From Novakomyces olei (lineage: Eukaryota; Ascomycota; Novakomycetes; Novakomycetales; Novakomycetaceae): a stretch of DNA of 64,000 nt. Numbering within the stretch: the stretch's first letter is position 1; each line of letters opens with the position of its first letter. This document shows, one piece after another, positions 41,939 to 56,360 of the stretch. The position numbers were made by a program, and so were the translations under genes. The stretch is taken from contig JADEYG010000003.1 of NCBI GenBank assembly GCA_016906335.1, forward strand, positions 186,001 through 250,000. The letters are read 5' to 3'. The notes under the pieces were generated by a model. It was not told the origin of the DNA. It saw only the letters and a program-made list of their open reading frames with translations, and did no database searches.

Positions 41939-42792
41939 CAGCGGCAGTGTGGATACATTAAATGGTCCGTCAATGGTCCGGACCAGGTGATGCAACGAAA
42001 AGCGCAATCATTGTAGAATACCTAGAGGCTTTGATTAGAGCAATTTCTATCCTCAGCTATAGCTTTTTTTCAGTAATATGGTTGATTGGCGTTTTTATAT
42101 TTTTATTTATCAAAAGCCAGATGCAACAGACAAAACGCCGAGCTATGGAGATAAGAAGACTGAAATTGAGCAAAATACAAATAGACAAAATTGAAAAGGA
42201 TTTAACCTTACTCGGACGGAGAGAAGCAAATGTGTATGTGTATATAGCGTCTCTTTTCCAGCGCAAATACAAAGATATCGATAATGTTCATTTAGCAAAG
42301 CCATTAGTCCAGAAAAGCACGCACATACTCTCTATTCTTCTTTTCAAAAGTAGAAACATCCGTTTAATAATTGCTTATACACTTGCCTCCGGGAGGATTG
42401 TGCTTCACTAACTGCTTTACTGCTTAAATTACAATGTCCGACAAGTAATATATGGGCATCTAATTTCCAGTATTCGGTTCATTTGCCCAACCTTTTATTG
42501 CTTTATTTTGTTTTTGTTTTTGTTTTTTTTTTTTCTTTTTTTTTTTTTCTATTTTATATTTATTTTATATTCATTATATATTTATTTTATATCTGGTTTA
42601 TTTAATTTTTCCTTTCCTTCTTCCGCTATCCACACTCTGCCCCGCTCATCCAAATTGGGAAATGGCCCGGCCAGCGCAAATCATAATATTGTATGATGTA
42701 AGGAAACGGAAACGAGGCAATTGCAACCAAAAGGCCGCGCAAGTTTCCACGTCCAAGTCAATTGCGCTTGAAAATTGACTTGTGTAGTCACA
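41939..42792. other. Spacer between G-alpha and arrestin-like genes
   Basis: About 850 bp. A 149-codon ATG frame (41962-42411) with a hydrophobic stretch begins 24 bp after the G-alpha stop, but it has no recognisable content and I do not call it a gene. A long T/C tract near 42500-42560 precedes the next gene. Confidence 0.45.
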
Positions 42793-44299
42793 ATGAAACT
42801 GCCTTCTGCATTCACTTCACCGCCCTGGTCGCCAAACAGAACACCGAACAATGAGCGAGCGTATATTCCTCAGCACTCGTCGCATACGACACAGCCGGGC
42901 GATCGGGGAGCTGTCAACCCGTCGCAGATACCGTCGGACAAGTTTGTCCTCGATGGAGGTATGCGGGAAGCGGCCGGTAACACTGGATTCAGTGCCTGGA
43001 CCAGCGTTCAATTGCTGCGCATCTTGTTTGTCTGCGCTCGATGGCACATTAAATTTTTTTCATCTTCAGTCTGAGTCTTTTTTATGTTTCTCAATGCTTT
43101 CGTCAATGCGTCTCTCCGTTTGCGATAGCTCCTCCATCTTTTTCTTCATCTTCTTTTCTTCATTTTTAACCAAACATAGTTTTTAAGTATATTTTTTATT
43201 CGTTCAGTACTGACATCCAGGGCTGTACGACTCCTTCAGGCCCATCAAAGGCAATCACCTAACAAAGGCGCACCGGGTCATTTTGAAGTATAGATTGTAC
43301 CTTCGCCTAACCCGGCCTGTAGTCGCAAAGCGGCTAGTTGCCCATTTTATAGGCAAAAAACAAATTACACTGACAGAGGACACGGGTATGGGGCTGAAGA
43401 GCGAAACTTTTACAGAGCAATTGGTCGGCGTACGTTGGGTATTATGGGAGGGAACTGAGCTGGAGGCAGGGAAATTGCACGAGTTCAAATTACTCAGTGA
43501 ACTGCCCCATAAAACGCCGCGTACAATCGTCACAAAATCTGGGGAAGTTGGATTTGAGCTGAGCGTGTTCCTCGAGGACTGTTCTCACTCTGGCCGTATG
43601 CATAAAACCCGGCTCAGTATACCCGTGGCCAATCCCTTCAGCTTGGATACAGAAAGCCCCAACGTGGACGTTAGCTATGGCCAAAATCCCGAGGATCACC
43701 AGATAGAAATGATTGGGTCCACGTACACGGTCAACGATAAACTCAAGCTCTTTGTGGAGAAACCTGATCAGTGTTTCAAGGGCGGCGCGTCCGTATTTCC
43801 GCTTCACGTATTGCTACAAAGCTCTAATCACGACGTACGTGGCACTGACGTAACGTCTATCGAGGCGCGTATAATCCAGCATGTTAATTGGCTTTACAAG
43901 GGAAAGTTGTTGGTTACTGACTCGTACCCGGTAACGGAGACGGCTACAATGGTACCTTCAGAGAGCTATGAAATGAATAAGGAATGGCTGCGGTGTAATA
44001 TGCCATTGCTAGACCACCGAGTACACGGCCGGTTTGATAGCAAGCATTTTATAGTACGACACGATTTGGAATTGACTGTGCACTTGGCACGTGGCGGAGG
44101 ACTACTCGCTACTATAAAGAATAAGCCTAAAGTGTTCACAGAGCCGGTGGAAATCTACCACCGTGATCTCGGGACACTGATGGCCCGCTTTGACGGGTAC
44201 GTTGAGGCCCGTGTGGGAGCAGATCCGATTGAGCTTACACGGCGGCTTGAACAAATGAAGGCTAAAGCCGATGCTGATGGTTCACTTATTGTGGACTAG
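42793..44299 (+). CDS. Arrestin-like protein
   Basis: Two exons, 42793-42958 and 43221-44299, giving 414 residues. The splice (GGA G|GTATGC ... TACTGACATCCAG|GG) joins SDKFVLDG to GLYDSFRPIKGN. The N-terminal 55 residues are Pro/Ser-rich. The rest is beta-rich with arrestin-type features: GVRWVLWEGTELEAGKLHEF followed by a Pro-containing strand (SELPHKTPRTIVTKSG), which is the usual end of an arrestin N-domain, then a second beta domain (YTVNDKLKLFVEKPDQCFKGG) and a helical tail (RRLEQMKAKADADGS). Alpha-arrestins are adaptors for ubiquitination and endocytosis of plasma membrane transporters. I see no PPxY motif for a Rsp5-type ligase, so its partner is unknown. The family call is by pattern; subfamily not assigned. 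Confidence 0.68.
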
Positions 44300-45106
44300 G
44301 CAACTTACAGGGCACTTTCTAGGCACTTACTTGGCTGTTGTATACTTTTCGAGGCGGCTCTTGTTATTACATCCTTTATATAAAAGGCAGAATTCCAGAA
44401 TGTACATTTAATTTGTAATATACACTATTTCGCGATTTTCATACGTTTGTAGACTAGCAAGCGGATAAAGCGTCCTTCGGCGGGGAGTAGCGTTGTACAA
44501 TCAGCAATAAATAGAGTGTGATAGCAGCAATAGCAGCATATTATGAAAACTGTGGCCGGCAAAGTGGCGTCCGGCTCGTTTGGTTGTGGAAATACGGGCA
44601 GTATCAATTGTACATGTTCCCGGCAATTGGCTTTACAGATAATGTATGGCAGCGGCGATAATAATAGCAGTCTATGCGACCAATCAGCATTACTTGCCCG
44701 AGCAACGTCGGCTGTGACGTATCCTACTCGGCTCCATCTACTCTGACTCACTTTTCCATAATATATTATTCTGTATATTTAGAAGCACTGCTCTGCCAGT
44801 AAGAAGCTATTATATATAGTGCCTTTTATATCTAGTGCCTGTTTTATATAGTGCCTTTTATATAAAGTACCTATTATATAGAGTGCCTATTATATAGAGT
44901 GCCTATTATTTAGAGTGCCTATTATATAGAGTGCCTATTATATAGAGTGTCTTACATTGGGCACGTTACACTACTGTGCTAAATATAGACATGATATCAA
45001 GTAAAGGTTAAGCAGTACAAATGGTAGTTTTGTCTCGAGGCGCTCGTGTCGTAGACGTATATTTTCTGCACGCGCAGTCGGATTGACAAGTAGCGCAGGC
45101 GGCCAA
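44300..45106. other. Spacer upstream of the MAP kinase, with a 16-bp minisatellite
   Basis: About 800 bp. Overlapping short frames at 44425-44751 on both strands look accidental. The region contains the TATATAGAGTGCCTAT array and then the MAPK promoter. Confidence 0.55.
44808..44952. repeat. 16-bp tandem repeat (approximately TATATAGAGTGCCTAT)
   Basis: About nine copies, with internal variants (TATATAGTGCCTTT, TATAAAGTACCTAT). The last four copies are almost identical. Confidence 0.9.
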
Positions 45107-47127
<2,021 letters not shown>

Positions 47128-47336
47128 GATGATAGGATTGAATATGATTGGTGTGATGAGTAATTGGAATAGTAGTGTTGCTAGAATAAATGGGTCAGAG
47201 TGCCTTGGCAGTTAATGTAATCGCAAAAGAAATAAATGATCAAAATTATTCAGAACTATTATTTGAAGGTATAAAGGTATATATACATAAACTGTGCCTT
47301 TTTAGTCAATTATTGAGTCTTATGGTTAGTTCAAAC

Positions 47337-47419
47337 GGGACTTTATTCTAGTGGTACGATACATGCTTAGGGTTTCTGAAAGCATGCATGTGGCCCGGGT
47401 TCGATTCCCGGAAGTCCCC
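47337..47419 (+). tRNA. tRNA-Pro (AGG) with a 12-nt intron
   Basis: Acceptor stem GGGACTT/AAGTCCC, discriminator C. Anticodon stem CATGC/GCATG encloses TTAGGG plus a 12-nt intron (TTTCTGAAAGCA) after position 37 and a final T. The T arm is CCGGG-TTCGATT-CCCGG with a good B box. A T-run at 47424-47430 is the Pol III terminator. Confidence 0.9.
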
Positions 47420-47423
47420 TCTC

Positions 47424-47430
47424 TTTTTTT
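47424..47430 (+). terminator. RNA polymerase III T-run terminator of tRNA-Pro
   Basis: Seven consecutive T start five bases after the discriminator base of the tRNA. Confidence 0.8.
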
Positions 47431-48069
47431 GTCTTGTACTATATACCATGAAACGTGAAATTAAAATTTTGTTCGTTTTGATGCTTTTATGAGTAATCTT
47501 GTGGATGCTGGTTCATTCTACTTGTCAATACAAATGAGAAGCTGAAAAGCCTTGGCAATTTTAAGCTATGAAAAACACGAACGAAAAGCTGTTTGTCCTC
47601 TTGATAAAATTAATCATGACAATTATTTAATTTAGGGTTAGGGTTTTGTAACAATGCCAATATCGCGAACGGCGGCACTAGTTGATTTTTATCACACGTA
47701 ATTTTAACAATTCAGGAACATTAATGTATATACAAAGAACGTTTGATAATTACGCGATTGAAATGAATGAAATGCTTTTCAGCGATAAACATTGCGCAAA
47801 ACGCTTCGCAATTTAAAACGAACACAAGCGCTTACCAAAACAGCAGTATAGTACAGTATTTCTATGAAATAGTAAATGTAATTATAGTAAATATAATATC
47901 GTGGCGGGATGCAATGCTCTGCAGCAAGACCAGTACTGGAGGCTCCATGATTTAGCCGTGATTCAGCAGCTTTGCTATGCTCCGGGGTAGGAAGCTTCCA
48001 AACCCTCTCCCTTAGGCGATGGAAAGATCTTCTGTAATTCCACTCTGTACAAAAAACGTTTTGTCTCGT
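47431..48069. other. Spacer between tRNA-Pro and the Zn2Cys6 gene
   Basis: About 640 AT-rich bases with a TTAGGGTTAGGGTTT motif at 47632-47646. The small frame at 47767-47955 has no family resemblance. Confidence 0.55.
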
Positions 48070-50713
48070 TTATTCTTCCGGAAAAGTGATCCATCCAAAC
48101 AGGGCGTCATACTTGGGGTCGTCATCACGTGTCCTGGCAAAATCAGGCTCGCCCAGAAAATAGTTCAGTGCTTCAGCAGAGTCGCCCGCGGTATTAATAG
48201 AGTCTCCGTTATTCACTGCACTAGTCGCTGCCGTTGCCGGAACCGCATTTGAGCCTACAGCTGCATTTGTGTTGACAAAAGATCCGATAATATCGTTGAT
48301 ATCATAATTGCTGGCAGTTATTCCCAGTTGATTATTTACAGGCTGAATATCTTCCAAGGGCACTCCGAGTCGCTCCATTAAACTGTAGATTGTTCCAATT
48401 GCCCTGCGCATACCGTGATTGGCCACGGAGACCTCATCAAGGGCTCTCAGACAAAAGGCCAACGACTGCCTGGCGCTTTCTGAGCGCCCAGCGTTTCTCA
48501 CATGAATCGTGCTGGCAACGTAAGTTGAGTAAGAGAGCATATACGGTGCTCTTCGAAAGGTAAAGGAATCCCTATACGCCTGTACTAACTGAGTTATTTT
48601 CGTCGCCGCGTCTGAACACTGTGACCAATGCTCTTGCGTATTGTTGCGCAAATGAGGGTCCGAAATAAAGGGCCGATGAAGGAGGATTATGAGACTATAA
48701 TACAGGATACTGCGGGGTTAGAAGACGCCTTTTTTATAGACAAATAAAAGGTACAATTGGCATATTAACGTGAAACCGAAAGTAAAACACAAGTTTGCAA
48801 GTATCCTCGGTTAAGCATGGCAAAGACGATGAAAATTATGAAAAAACTAAATTGAAAAATTGAAAAATTAAACGTACTTTATTGTCAAAACGTTCGGAGG
48901 CGGGCACAGTGTCGTTGTTTCCCAAGGCATAAACTTCAATTTGGTCGGCAGTTCAGCAAACCAATTTTCTAAAGACAAATCAATAACTTTGACCATCGCA
49001 ACTTGTTCTTCATGGCTATATTTTACTGCGTAATAATGTGAGATTATTTCGCCCATAATCTCTGCCAGTCTGCAAAGTCCCGCGAACGTGGATACATTGT
49101 ATGAAGGTGCTCCGGGGTATAGGTCCGACATTGTCGGCACGAGCGGGTCCATGTAAGGCCTCCAGTACTGGTTTTCCTCAGAGTCATCGAGAAACTTGCA
49201 CGGCACTGCAAAATCTCTCTGCTGAATAGTCATTGGCCTGCCCAAGTAAAGGCTCTGCAACCTGTCACATACATAAGCACCCCAAAAGACGCGTTTGCGT
49301 ACTTCAATATCCTCTGGGGCCAATCTACTAGCCAGCAAATCCTGGTCGAGGTGCAGCCCCATATCAAGGACCATGCGGACTGCCAGGCCAGTGTATAGCC
49401 AGCCTTTGCTGTTGCGCCCAGAGGACACAAGGGTGCTCCCCATCAGCAATAGGGCAACAGCACTGGGAATAGATGACTGCAAATCGCTGATAAGTGACCA
49501 CGCTCTCTCGAAAAACGGTTCGCCTGCTGTTGTAGGGTCATCGGGATCAGCACGAACTTCCACACGGTCAGAGTACTTGCTAGCACAGGCAAAAATTGCG
49601 TTTAAAAGTCCCTTGGAAAAGTAGGGTCCTCCAAAAAGCATGTCACGCATCATCAGGGGCCGGTATGTGAGAAGGAACGAATGGTGCTGCCTGTTCCAGT
49701 GCAGATCCAGTAAATGCCTGGCCAGTCCGGGCTCAACTCCATCAAAATGCTCTACCGATAACTGGGTTTCATTCATAATGTATCGTGCGGCTAAATCGTA
49801 CAATCGCTGCTTGATTTGCACCTCAGACATTGCTCCCATTACTGGCGGAGTATCATTTGCAGAGTCCTCTTCCCTGTACATTGTAGAGCTAGAGCCATGA
49901 GCCTCGACCCGACCATCGGGGCCCACAAAGGCATGATGGGAAACGGAAAATTCTTGCCTGGTATCGCTCAGGGCAATCAGGGAATGCGCACCGCCAAGAC
50001 TGGACACCATTGATTCCAACCGCTTTTTCTCGTCGCCTAAACGACGGATTTTACGTGACATTGAGGCCTCCAGTTCGGTTTTTTCCTTGACTAATTGCTC
50101 AATCATAGCGTTAGAGGGCCGAGGTCTTTTGACCCGCTCACTGTAGTGGCACTCCAAGCCTGAAAGGCGGCAGTTTCGGCATTGGTCTGTGCCATCACAG
50201 GCCAGCTAGTTTGCGTTAGTTTAAATGATCAAAAGCCTGACACTAAAAGGCAGTGCAAACAAAAGGAAAAAGTAGGCAAGAGTTTATCGCGCACACACAC
50301 AGCTAAAAGTATGGGCGAAAATGCGACCCTTCAGACTACAGTAGGCTAATCAAATCAATGCAGTGTATATCAAACTGAAGATGATTTGGATAGTGTTCAA
50401 ATCAAACTTATCCCATCCAATACTCAAACACATAAAATTGGCCATTTCTGATAAATGAATCCTGGCATAATGTATATACAACACAGTCACCATACTGGAC
50501 CTGCTTTTCAACGTGATTTTGATACAGTCAAACAACACCAGACTCGGGAACGAGCAGCGCATTGATCTCTTTCCAATTTGCTCCCTTTAAAACCGTGAAA
50601 AAAAGTGTGCTCACCTTCTTTTTGTGACAGTAATCACAGGCGACTGTAGTGCGCTTGCGTTTGGCCGTTGTCGCCAGGCCAGGCGATTCTGATTCATCCC
50701 TGTTTGAGCCCAT
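48070..50713 (-). CDS. Zn2Cys6 (Gal4-type) transcription factor with fungal-specific middle homology domain
   Basis: Three exons: 50615-50713, 48878-50205 and 48070-48709, giving 688 residues. The zinc cluster is split by intron 1: ACDYCHKKK|LACDGTDQCRNCRLSGLEC gives C-x2-C-x6-C-x5-C-x2-C-x6-C, the canonical spacing. A basic KRKR precedes it, and a linker (KRPRPSN) and coiled coil (about residues 62-95) follow, as in dimeric factors. The middle homology region contains LHWNRQHHSFLLTYRP, GLAVRMVLDMGLHLDQD, RVFWGAYVCDRLQSLYLGRP and YYSLIILLHRPFI. The start is the first in-frame ATG (MGSNRDES); the frame stays open upstream without an ATG. Target genes cannot be read from sequence. Confidence 0.9.
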
Positions 50714-51471
50714 TGGCCATGACGGAAGGGCTGCAGCAATGCCGCTCAAAGTGCGAAGCTTGTTGGCGTTGTAGATCTGCTTTATTACTGTACTGTCGTT
50801 AATTTACTCTTAAATTAATTGCGTACAGTATATAGGCGCGTTAATTAATGCGTATATAATTTATGAGAACTCCTATATTATATCACATTTAGTCATTTAT
50901 TCATTTATTCATTTATTCATTTATTCATTTATTCATTTATTCATTTATTCATTTATTCATTTATTCATTTATTCATTTATTCATTTATTCATTTATTCAT
51001 TTATTCATTTATTCATTTATTCATTTATTCATTTATTCATTTATTCATTTATTCATTTATTCATTTATTCATTTATTCATTTATTCATTTATTTAATCGT
51101 AATTACAATATGCGGACAAGAGGGGCGTTGTATGCTTGACAACTTGCAATAAAATATAAACCAATTGATATACATTTTTATCTCTTTAAACTAAAACTCA
51201 AAATTCTGCATCCGTACCTGTTTTGTTCAAATATTCATCACTCAAATTGCTGATATCAAAGAAAAACCATCCAACACTGTACAGTAGACTATACAATCAT
51301 CATTCTCAATCAATGGCAAATCATCACACCGGTATATGCCAAAGAGCCTGCAAAGAATGATTATAAACATTAAATATTAAATAAAAGAGGTAAATAAAAG
51401 AAGGGCTTGAAAGAATACGTGTAGCATTTCAGCAAACCCTGCATTCGTGCAATTGCGAGACGTTTAACGCA
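50714..51471. promoter_or_regulatory. Spacer upstream of the Zn2Cys6 factor and downstream of the PRM10-like gene
   Basis: About 760 bp dominated by the ATTCATTT array; otherwise AT-rich with no gene. It must contain the factor's promoter and the 3' end of the PRM10-like gene. Confidence 0.55.
50888..51092. repeat. (ATTCATTT)n octanucleotide array
   Basis: About 205 bp of nearly perfect ATTCATTT units, roughly 25 copies, ending in ATTTATTTAA. It resembles the TTTA tracts with every second unit changed to TTCA. Confidence 0.95.
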
Positions 51472-53902
51472 CTAAAACGAAAAAAGAGCCGAATTTTTAT
51501 TGCCGAATCTAAAAATTAGTACGACTAGAACACCCAACAATCAAAAATGAATGAATAAACCTGCATAGAAATAGAACGCAAAGGCACTTACGGATAGACA
51601 ACTAGAGCAGACACAAAAAGCCCGACAGTGAGAGCAATGGCGACTTCGATCATAGTAGCGCCCACACTAAAGCTCGAGTAAAGATTTGTTTGAGTAGCGC
51701 CTGCATTTGTAGAAGCATTGAAATAATTTATTTCCAGCCCGGCCAAAAGTCCGCCTGTGGCAGAAATACCAGAGGGAACAAGCAGCATAATCCCGCTGGC
51801 AACGGAGGCAAAAGCGAATCCGTGCCGCGACCGAGAGTACAAATGGGACATGAGGCCGAGAGCAAAAGCAGAAACGGCACTACGGACTTGGCTGCTTGAG
51901 TGTAGGCCGACAAAGTAATTCACAATGTAGCCAATTGAGCCCAACAGCACCATTACCGGCAACTGCCGAGGCTGTGCACCAATTACAATCGACTGTAAAA
52001 CTAGGTAGATAGGGATAAGTAAGATACGCCATTTCGGATCAACAGTGCGAGGACAAGCGTCCGGTCTTGGAGGATTGTCCATTGCCAACCCCCATAATTG
52101 TGTGCCAAGTCCGAGCCCGAATCCAAGGAAAAGCGAGTAAATAACTGCATAAAACATGCGTACAGAACCGGACGCGATGGAATGGGTCTGGAGCTCTAGG
52201 CAGCCGCACACTGGGATTAGTACATGCATCTTGCAATAAGGGCGATATAAAGTCAAAATTGTAATTACAAATTACGTATCCCGGGAGGATGAGGGTTATA
52301 CTGCTCGAGGCAATCGATCCAAAACAAAACACATTATTGTTTTCGCCAATTGATGCAAACGCCCTAGCCAAAAAGGACGAGATCAGAGCGGCTGTGACTT
52401 CCATCACGTCTGCACATTAGCAAAAAAGTTTCCCAAAAAAGAAACTTTGAATAAAGATCTTTCTTTTTCCTCTCTAATATTTTTTTCTGGTTTTTTCTCA
52501 TGTGCCTTGTCGACTTACTCGAGTATAATCTATTGCGTGAGGCCACTACAACCTGCAGCAGGCCCGTAATGCACCCGAGACAGAAAGCAATAGGCATATC
52601 CTGCCACCAGCCTCCATAAGCCCAGAGGCAAGCAAAAGAAGCAGCTAGGCCATACGTTAAAACAAGCTGCCAGTCCTTGTAATAAGCAGGTGCCTTGATT
52701 ACATCTGTAATCATACCTGTCGCCTCTTCCACAGTGATTCGGCCCTTGAGAAGCACACGGTACACGCGAAAAACGATTTCGAGCTTCCCCAGATCCAGCC
52801 CTTGTGCCTTTACCATGGTAGTGTAAGTCTGGTTAACAGCGCCATTATGCTCGACAAAGCAAATCTCCATAACACCGGGCAGATAATTTATCCTGGCTTC
52901 AATTCCACACAGGTGGCTCAGCGAGATAACGTACTCCTCCAGCCGGTGACTGGGTCCTCCGTACAGCATTGTAGCGTAAATAAATATAATAATCAGATTA
53001 CGTTTAGCTTCTATCGATTTTGCTTGCACTTCACTGATGCGTTTCTTGCGTGGCCGTAAGAAAGGAAGGTCCCGCAGGTCTCGGATTGAAGCGCTGTTTA
53101 CCGTATCCTTTAAAAATGATCCAATTTTTTGCCGGGCAGCGTGCTGGTTTATATTCTCCAGCTCAAGAAGCCGTTTGTGTGAAGCATTGTGAGGAGTATG
53201 GCTCCCTGAGCCAAAGGCGGGTGCTGGTGGAGCCAAACCCGAAGCCGCAGCGGGTGCCGGAGTAACCGGCACCGGCGTACCCGTCCCCGGCGAGCTCGGG
53301 GTGCTTTTATGGCTGTCGATCTCGGGAACGTGGGCCGTTGAATCATAGGCGGCGATCCGATCGGCATCGATTCCGGCATCGCCAATCTCATTGCGCGAAA
53401 TTGGCAGTTTATTAGCGCCCTCAAACCTGTCCCGGCTAATGCTAAAGTCCTGCTTGAAATCGTGCCAGTAATTTAGCAGCTCAGTCTTGAGCTTTGCAAA
53501 GGACCTAATTTTATACAGCGGCGTCCGCAGAAACAGCTTGTCGTCTGCCAGCGTCACTGACCGGCCCCGTCTTAATCCCGCATTATTCCCGTTGCTTCCG
53601 CCTGCACTATGGTCCGAGTGGGTCTCTGGTGCAGGATTCGGGGGCGATGCGTCCGGTTTCTCCAGCGTTTCACGCAGCGCACTGTTCAGCGGCGCTGACT
53701 GTGCCTCGTGGTACGGCACATCGCGCTGCTGCTGCGACCTTAATCGGCTCAGACGCGTTTCCAAGTAGTCCGCGTCCTCTGGCGCCAAGTAATCCGCACT
53801 CTCCTCCACATCCCTGTGCCCAGGCTCTGGCGCTCCGTTGGCACTCATAACGCCTGCAGAGTAGGGTGCATCTGCCGGCACATTACAGTATGGAGGTCTC
53901 AT
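51472..53902 (-). CDS. PRM10-like multi-pass membrane protein (ThrE/DUF1212 family)
   Basis: Four exons: 52519-53902, 52269-52409, 51592-52210 and 51472-51508, giving 726 residues. The last exon codes only PFGNKNSALFSF and the stop, reproducing the conserved C-terminus of the family (VYPFG...LFSF). The other joins give LYSNVMEVTAALISS and LPGYVILCGCLELQTHSIASGSVRM. The first 300 residues are a disordered Ser/Pro-rich cytosolic region. A conserved domain (ATMLYGGPSHRLEEYVISLSH, LPGVMEICFVEH) precedes about ten hydrophobic helices in a 5+5 arrangement. Bacterial ThrE exports threonine; the fungal proteins, including pheromone-regulated Prm10, have no established substrate. Family call is strong, function open. 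Confidence 0.88.
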
Positions 53903-54777
53903 AGTCTATATATAATTTATAAATTATATTAATTTATATATTAATTTCTATATTAATTTCTATATTAGTCTATATATTAAATTATATATAATACAATTTA
54001 TATATAATACAATTTCTGATACAATAAATTTATATTTATATATAAATAGAACACGCTCACGGATATACTCTATATTTTAGTGCAAATAACGACACACTGG
54101 AGCAGAGCGTGTGCCATTCCGATACTGAGGAGATAGTGAGCTGATTCACGGTGGGGTTTACACACACAGTGCTTAATGATCTACAGTGTTTTTCACAGTG
54201 TTGTTCACAGTGTTGCGATGAAATAACGTTGGCAGATTGCATTAAATAGTGTACATTCATCAAAGTGTACTGAGTGCAAATCAAAGACGATTGTAACTGC
54301 CGTCCACCTCCTGCACACATGCGGGCTGACATTATCATTGTACAGTCAGAAAATAAAACAAAAATAGTACGGGACAGGACAGGTTTTGCATTAAAGATAC
54401 ACAATATTGCTTGCCTTATTGATAAAGGGACTAGGTTAGAAAGTGTGCGAGTCTATGCCAAATTGTGTATTAATCCCCTTGAACCCTGTGCTCCTGGTTT
54501 CGGTACCGGCAGTAAAAGAAGGCGCAAGAAACTATAGTATGGTTTTTTCAGCAATGCTTGGCAGCAAGCAGGTGCAGCAAACTTGCACGTATTTTTCTCC
54601 CATTACATATAGACAGCGAATATCATAGGAAGGTACTATTTACTGCTTGTCGTTATTTTGTCATAAGTACTCTGCTGCAAATGTGTGCGTTCTTAATCTA
54701 TTATAATTTCTTTCACGTTGCATCTCCTATATTATTACATGAAGCAATCAAATTATATAGATTAAACAGCATGTAAA
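53903..54777. promoter_or_regulatory. Divergent region between the PRM10-like gene and QNG1
   Basis: About 875 bp. The first 150 bp are TATATTAATTT-like AT-rich DNA; 54187-54218 has a reverse-complement copy of the 12-bp repeat seen at 2092. Frames at 54274-54628 lack family resemblance. No RNA gene is seen. Confidence 0.55.
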
Positions 54778-55938
54778 ATGCTCACAGTGCAAGAGAGCGC
54801 TCGGTTCATTGCAGAGGTTTGAGCGTTTATCCTGCAATTGCTTACATCAGACAGCGCAAGACGTCGCTGTAGACGACGAGGGCATATCGCAGCGGGTTCC
54901 AGAGGTACGGAAATTTGGTGTATTCCTTTTAATTTGTAGCTGTCAAGAGATATACAATCGCAGTCATACAATTTCCAGCAATGGAGCAAGCACGAACTAC
55001 ACCCACAGACACGCGACGAAACGGCACTTGACTGGTAAATGTGTAATGTCCGCTAGAGACTAATTTTGACAGGATATTCCTCGTTGATTCTCTCAACTTT
55101 TCGTTTTGGTCTGAAGGCGCTACAGACGATGACCCTCAAAACAAGGCTCTTTACACCGTACAATTCAAAGGTCGGGAATACACAGGGTACTGGAGCCTCT
55201 GTGCGGCAATTGACCGTGCTCTCGATGAAGGGATACCAATAACAACCCCATCGTTTTATGGCGATGTGGACCGCTGCTCTGACGAATTGCTCAAGCACGT
55301 TTTTCGCAGTAGCACGCGACAGCAGATTCCGCTACTGTAAGGAAATACAGTGTCTTTTTCCCAGTGCTGACAATCAAAGACCCGAACGTATCAAATGTTT
55401 ACGTGAAAACTCACGAATTCTTCTTTCAAAGTTTGGATCAGTGTCAGCTTTGGTCTCTACAACCTCTGCAGTCCAACTAGTCAACAACTTGGCTGAACAC
55501 TTTCCCAGTTTTCGCGACGAGTACGAGTACCGGGGCAAGACTGTACGTATAATGAAGCGAGCACAGATTTTCTGTGCTGACGTTTGGGCATGCTTCCAGG
55601 CACAAGGTCCAGGTGCATTTGATGATATCGATCAAATCACCATGTTTGCAGACTATAGGGTTCCACAGATACTCCATACACTCGGTATTCTGCGGTATAG
55701 TGAGGATTTAAGACACAAGTTGGAGGCGAATACTGAACTTGCACATGGGTCAAGACAAGAGATTGAATTGCGAGGCTGCAGTATTGAAGCGGTTCAGCGA
55801 ATGGTCGCTTTGCTTGAGCCTAAATGTCCAGGAATCAATCCTGTGTTGCTCGATTTTTATTTGTGGGACCGGGCAAAGGCAGTTCAGGCTCTCGTACCGG
55901 CCATACCCTGCCATAGGACGCGATCTATTTATTACTAA
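54778..55938 (+). CDS. QNG1: Queuosine 5'-phosphate N-glycosylase/hydrolase (DUF2419), queuine salvage
   Basis: Five exons: 54778-54816, 54851-54904, 54979-55034, 55073-55336 and 55380-55938, giving 323 residues. Introns are 34, 74, 38 and 43 nt. Spliced protein starts MLTVQESARFIAE|TAQDVAVDDEG, then W|IFLVDSLNFSFWSE, YTGYWSLCAAIDRALDEGIP, FPSFRDEYEYRGKTVRIMKR, ADVWACFQAQGPGAFDDID, TMFADYRVPQILHTLGILRYS and the end FYLWDRAKAVQ...HRTRSIYY. This is the full DUF2419 pattern. These enzymes release the queuine base from queuosine monophosphate so eukaryotes can reuse it for tRNA wobble modification. The Asp residues in the FLVDSLNFSFW and ADYRVP blocks are the expected active-site region. The gene is absent from budding yeast but present in fission yeast and many other fungi. 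Confidence 0.92.
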
Positions 55939-56360
55939 ATGGCAAAGATTGTAAAACGAGGCTGGAAAAGACAAGTCGTAGAATCCTCACGTCAAATGGT
56001 CACGTGACCTTAAAAAAAACTTGCTATAATCTCTTCCTATAAAATAATTTACATAAAAGCATTGCAATTATGCGATAGATGGCAAGACAGTGTTCCGTCT
56101 TTAAGTCTAAATGATTATATTAAACTTGCTGCAAGTTTCGCTGCGGTTTCTCCGTGCTTGTATATCCCGCCATTGGCTCCGGTCCAGGCATCCTCTATAT
56201 TACCTCAATTTCCCTACGCGTCTCATTATTTGTGATAAATAAAATGTATTAAGTAATGCATAATATTATTACTCAATCTATATATGTTTAAACTTATCTA
56301 TATATGTTTAAAAGTTTAGCGTTCTTTAACAGTCGAAACACAAATGGTCGATTCGAACAT
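55939..56360. other. Spacer between QNG1 and tRNA-Ala
   Basis: About 420 AT-rich bases with a duplicated TATATATGTTTAAA-like unit near 56276-56314. No gene is visible. Confidence 0.55.

Noticed and set aside
41962-42411. 149-codon ATG frame with a hydrophobic segment, directly after the G-alpha stop
   Set aside because: No family resemblance, no supporting splice or promoter signal, and odd composition; probably chance, though not excluded as a small membrane protein.
44425-44751. Overlapping short frames on both strands
   Set aside because: The minus frame starts at GTG, the plus frame is short and Cys/Ser-rich without recognisable features; both look accidental.
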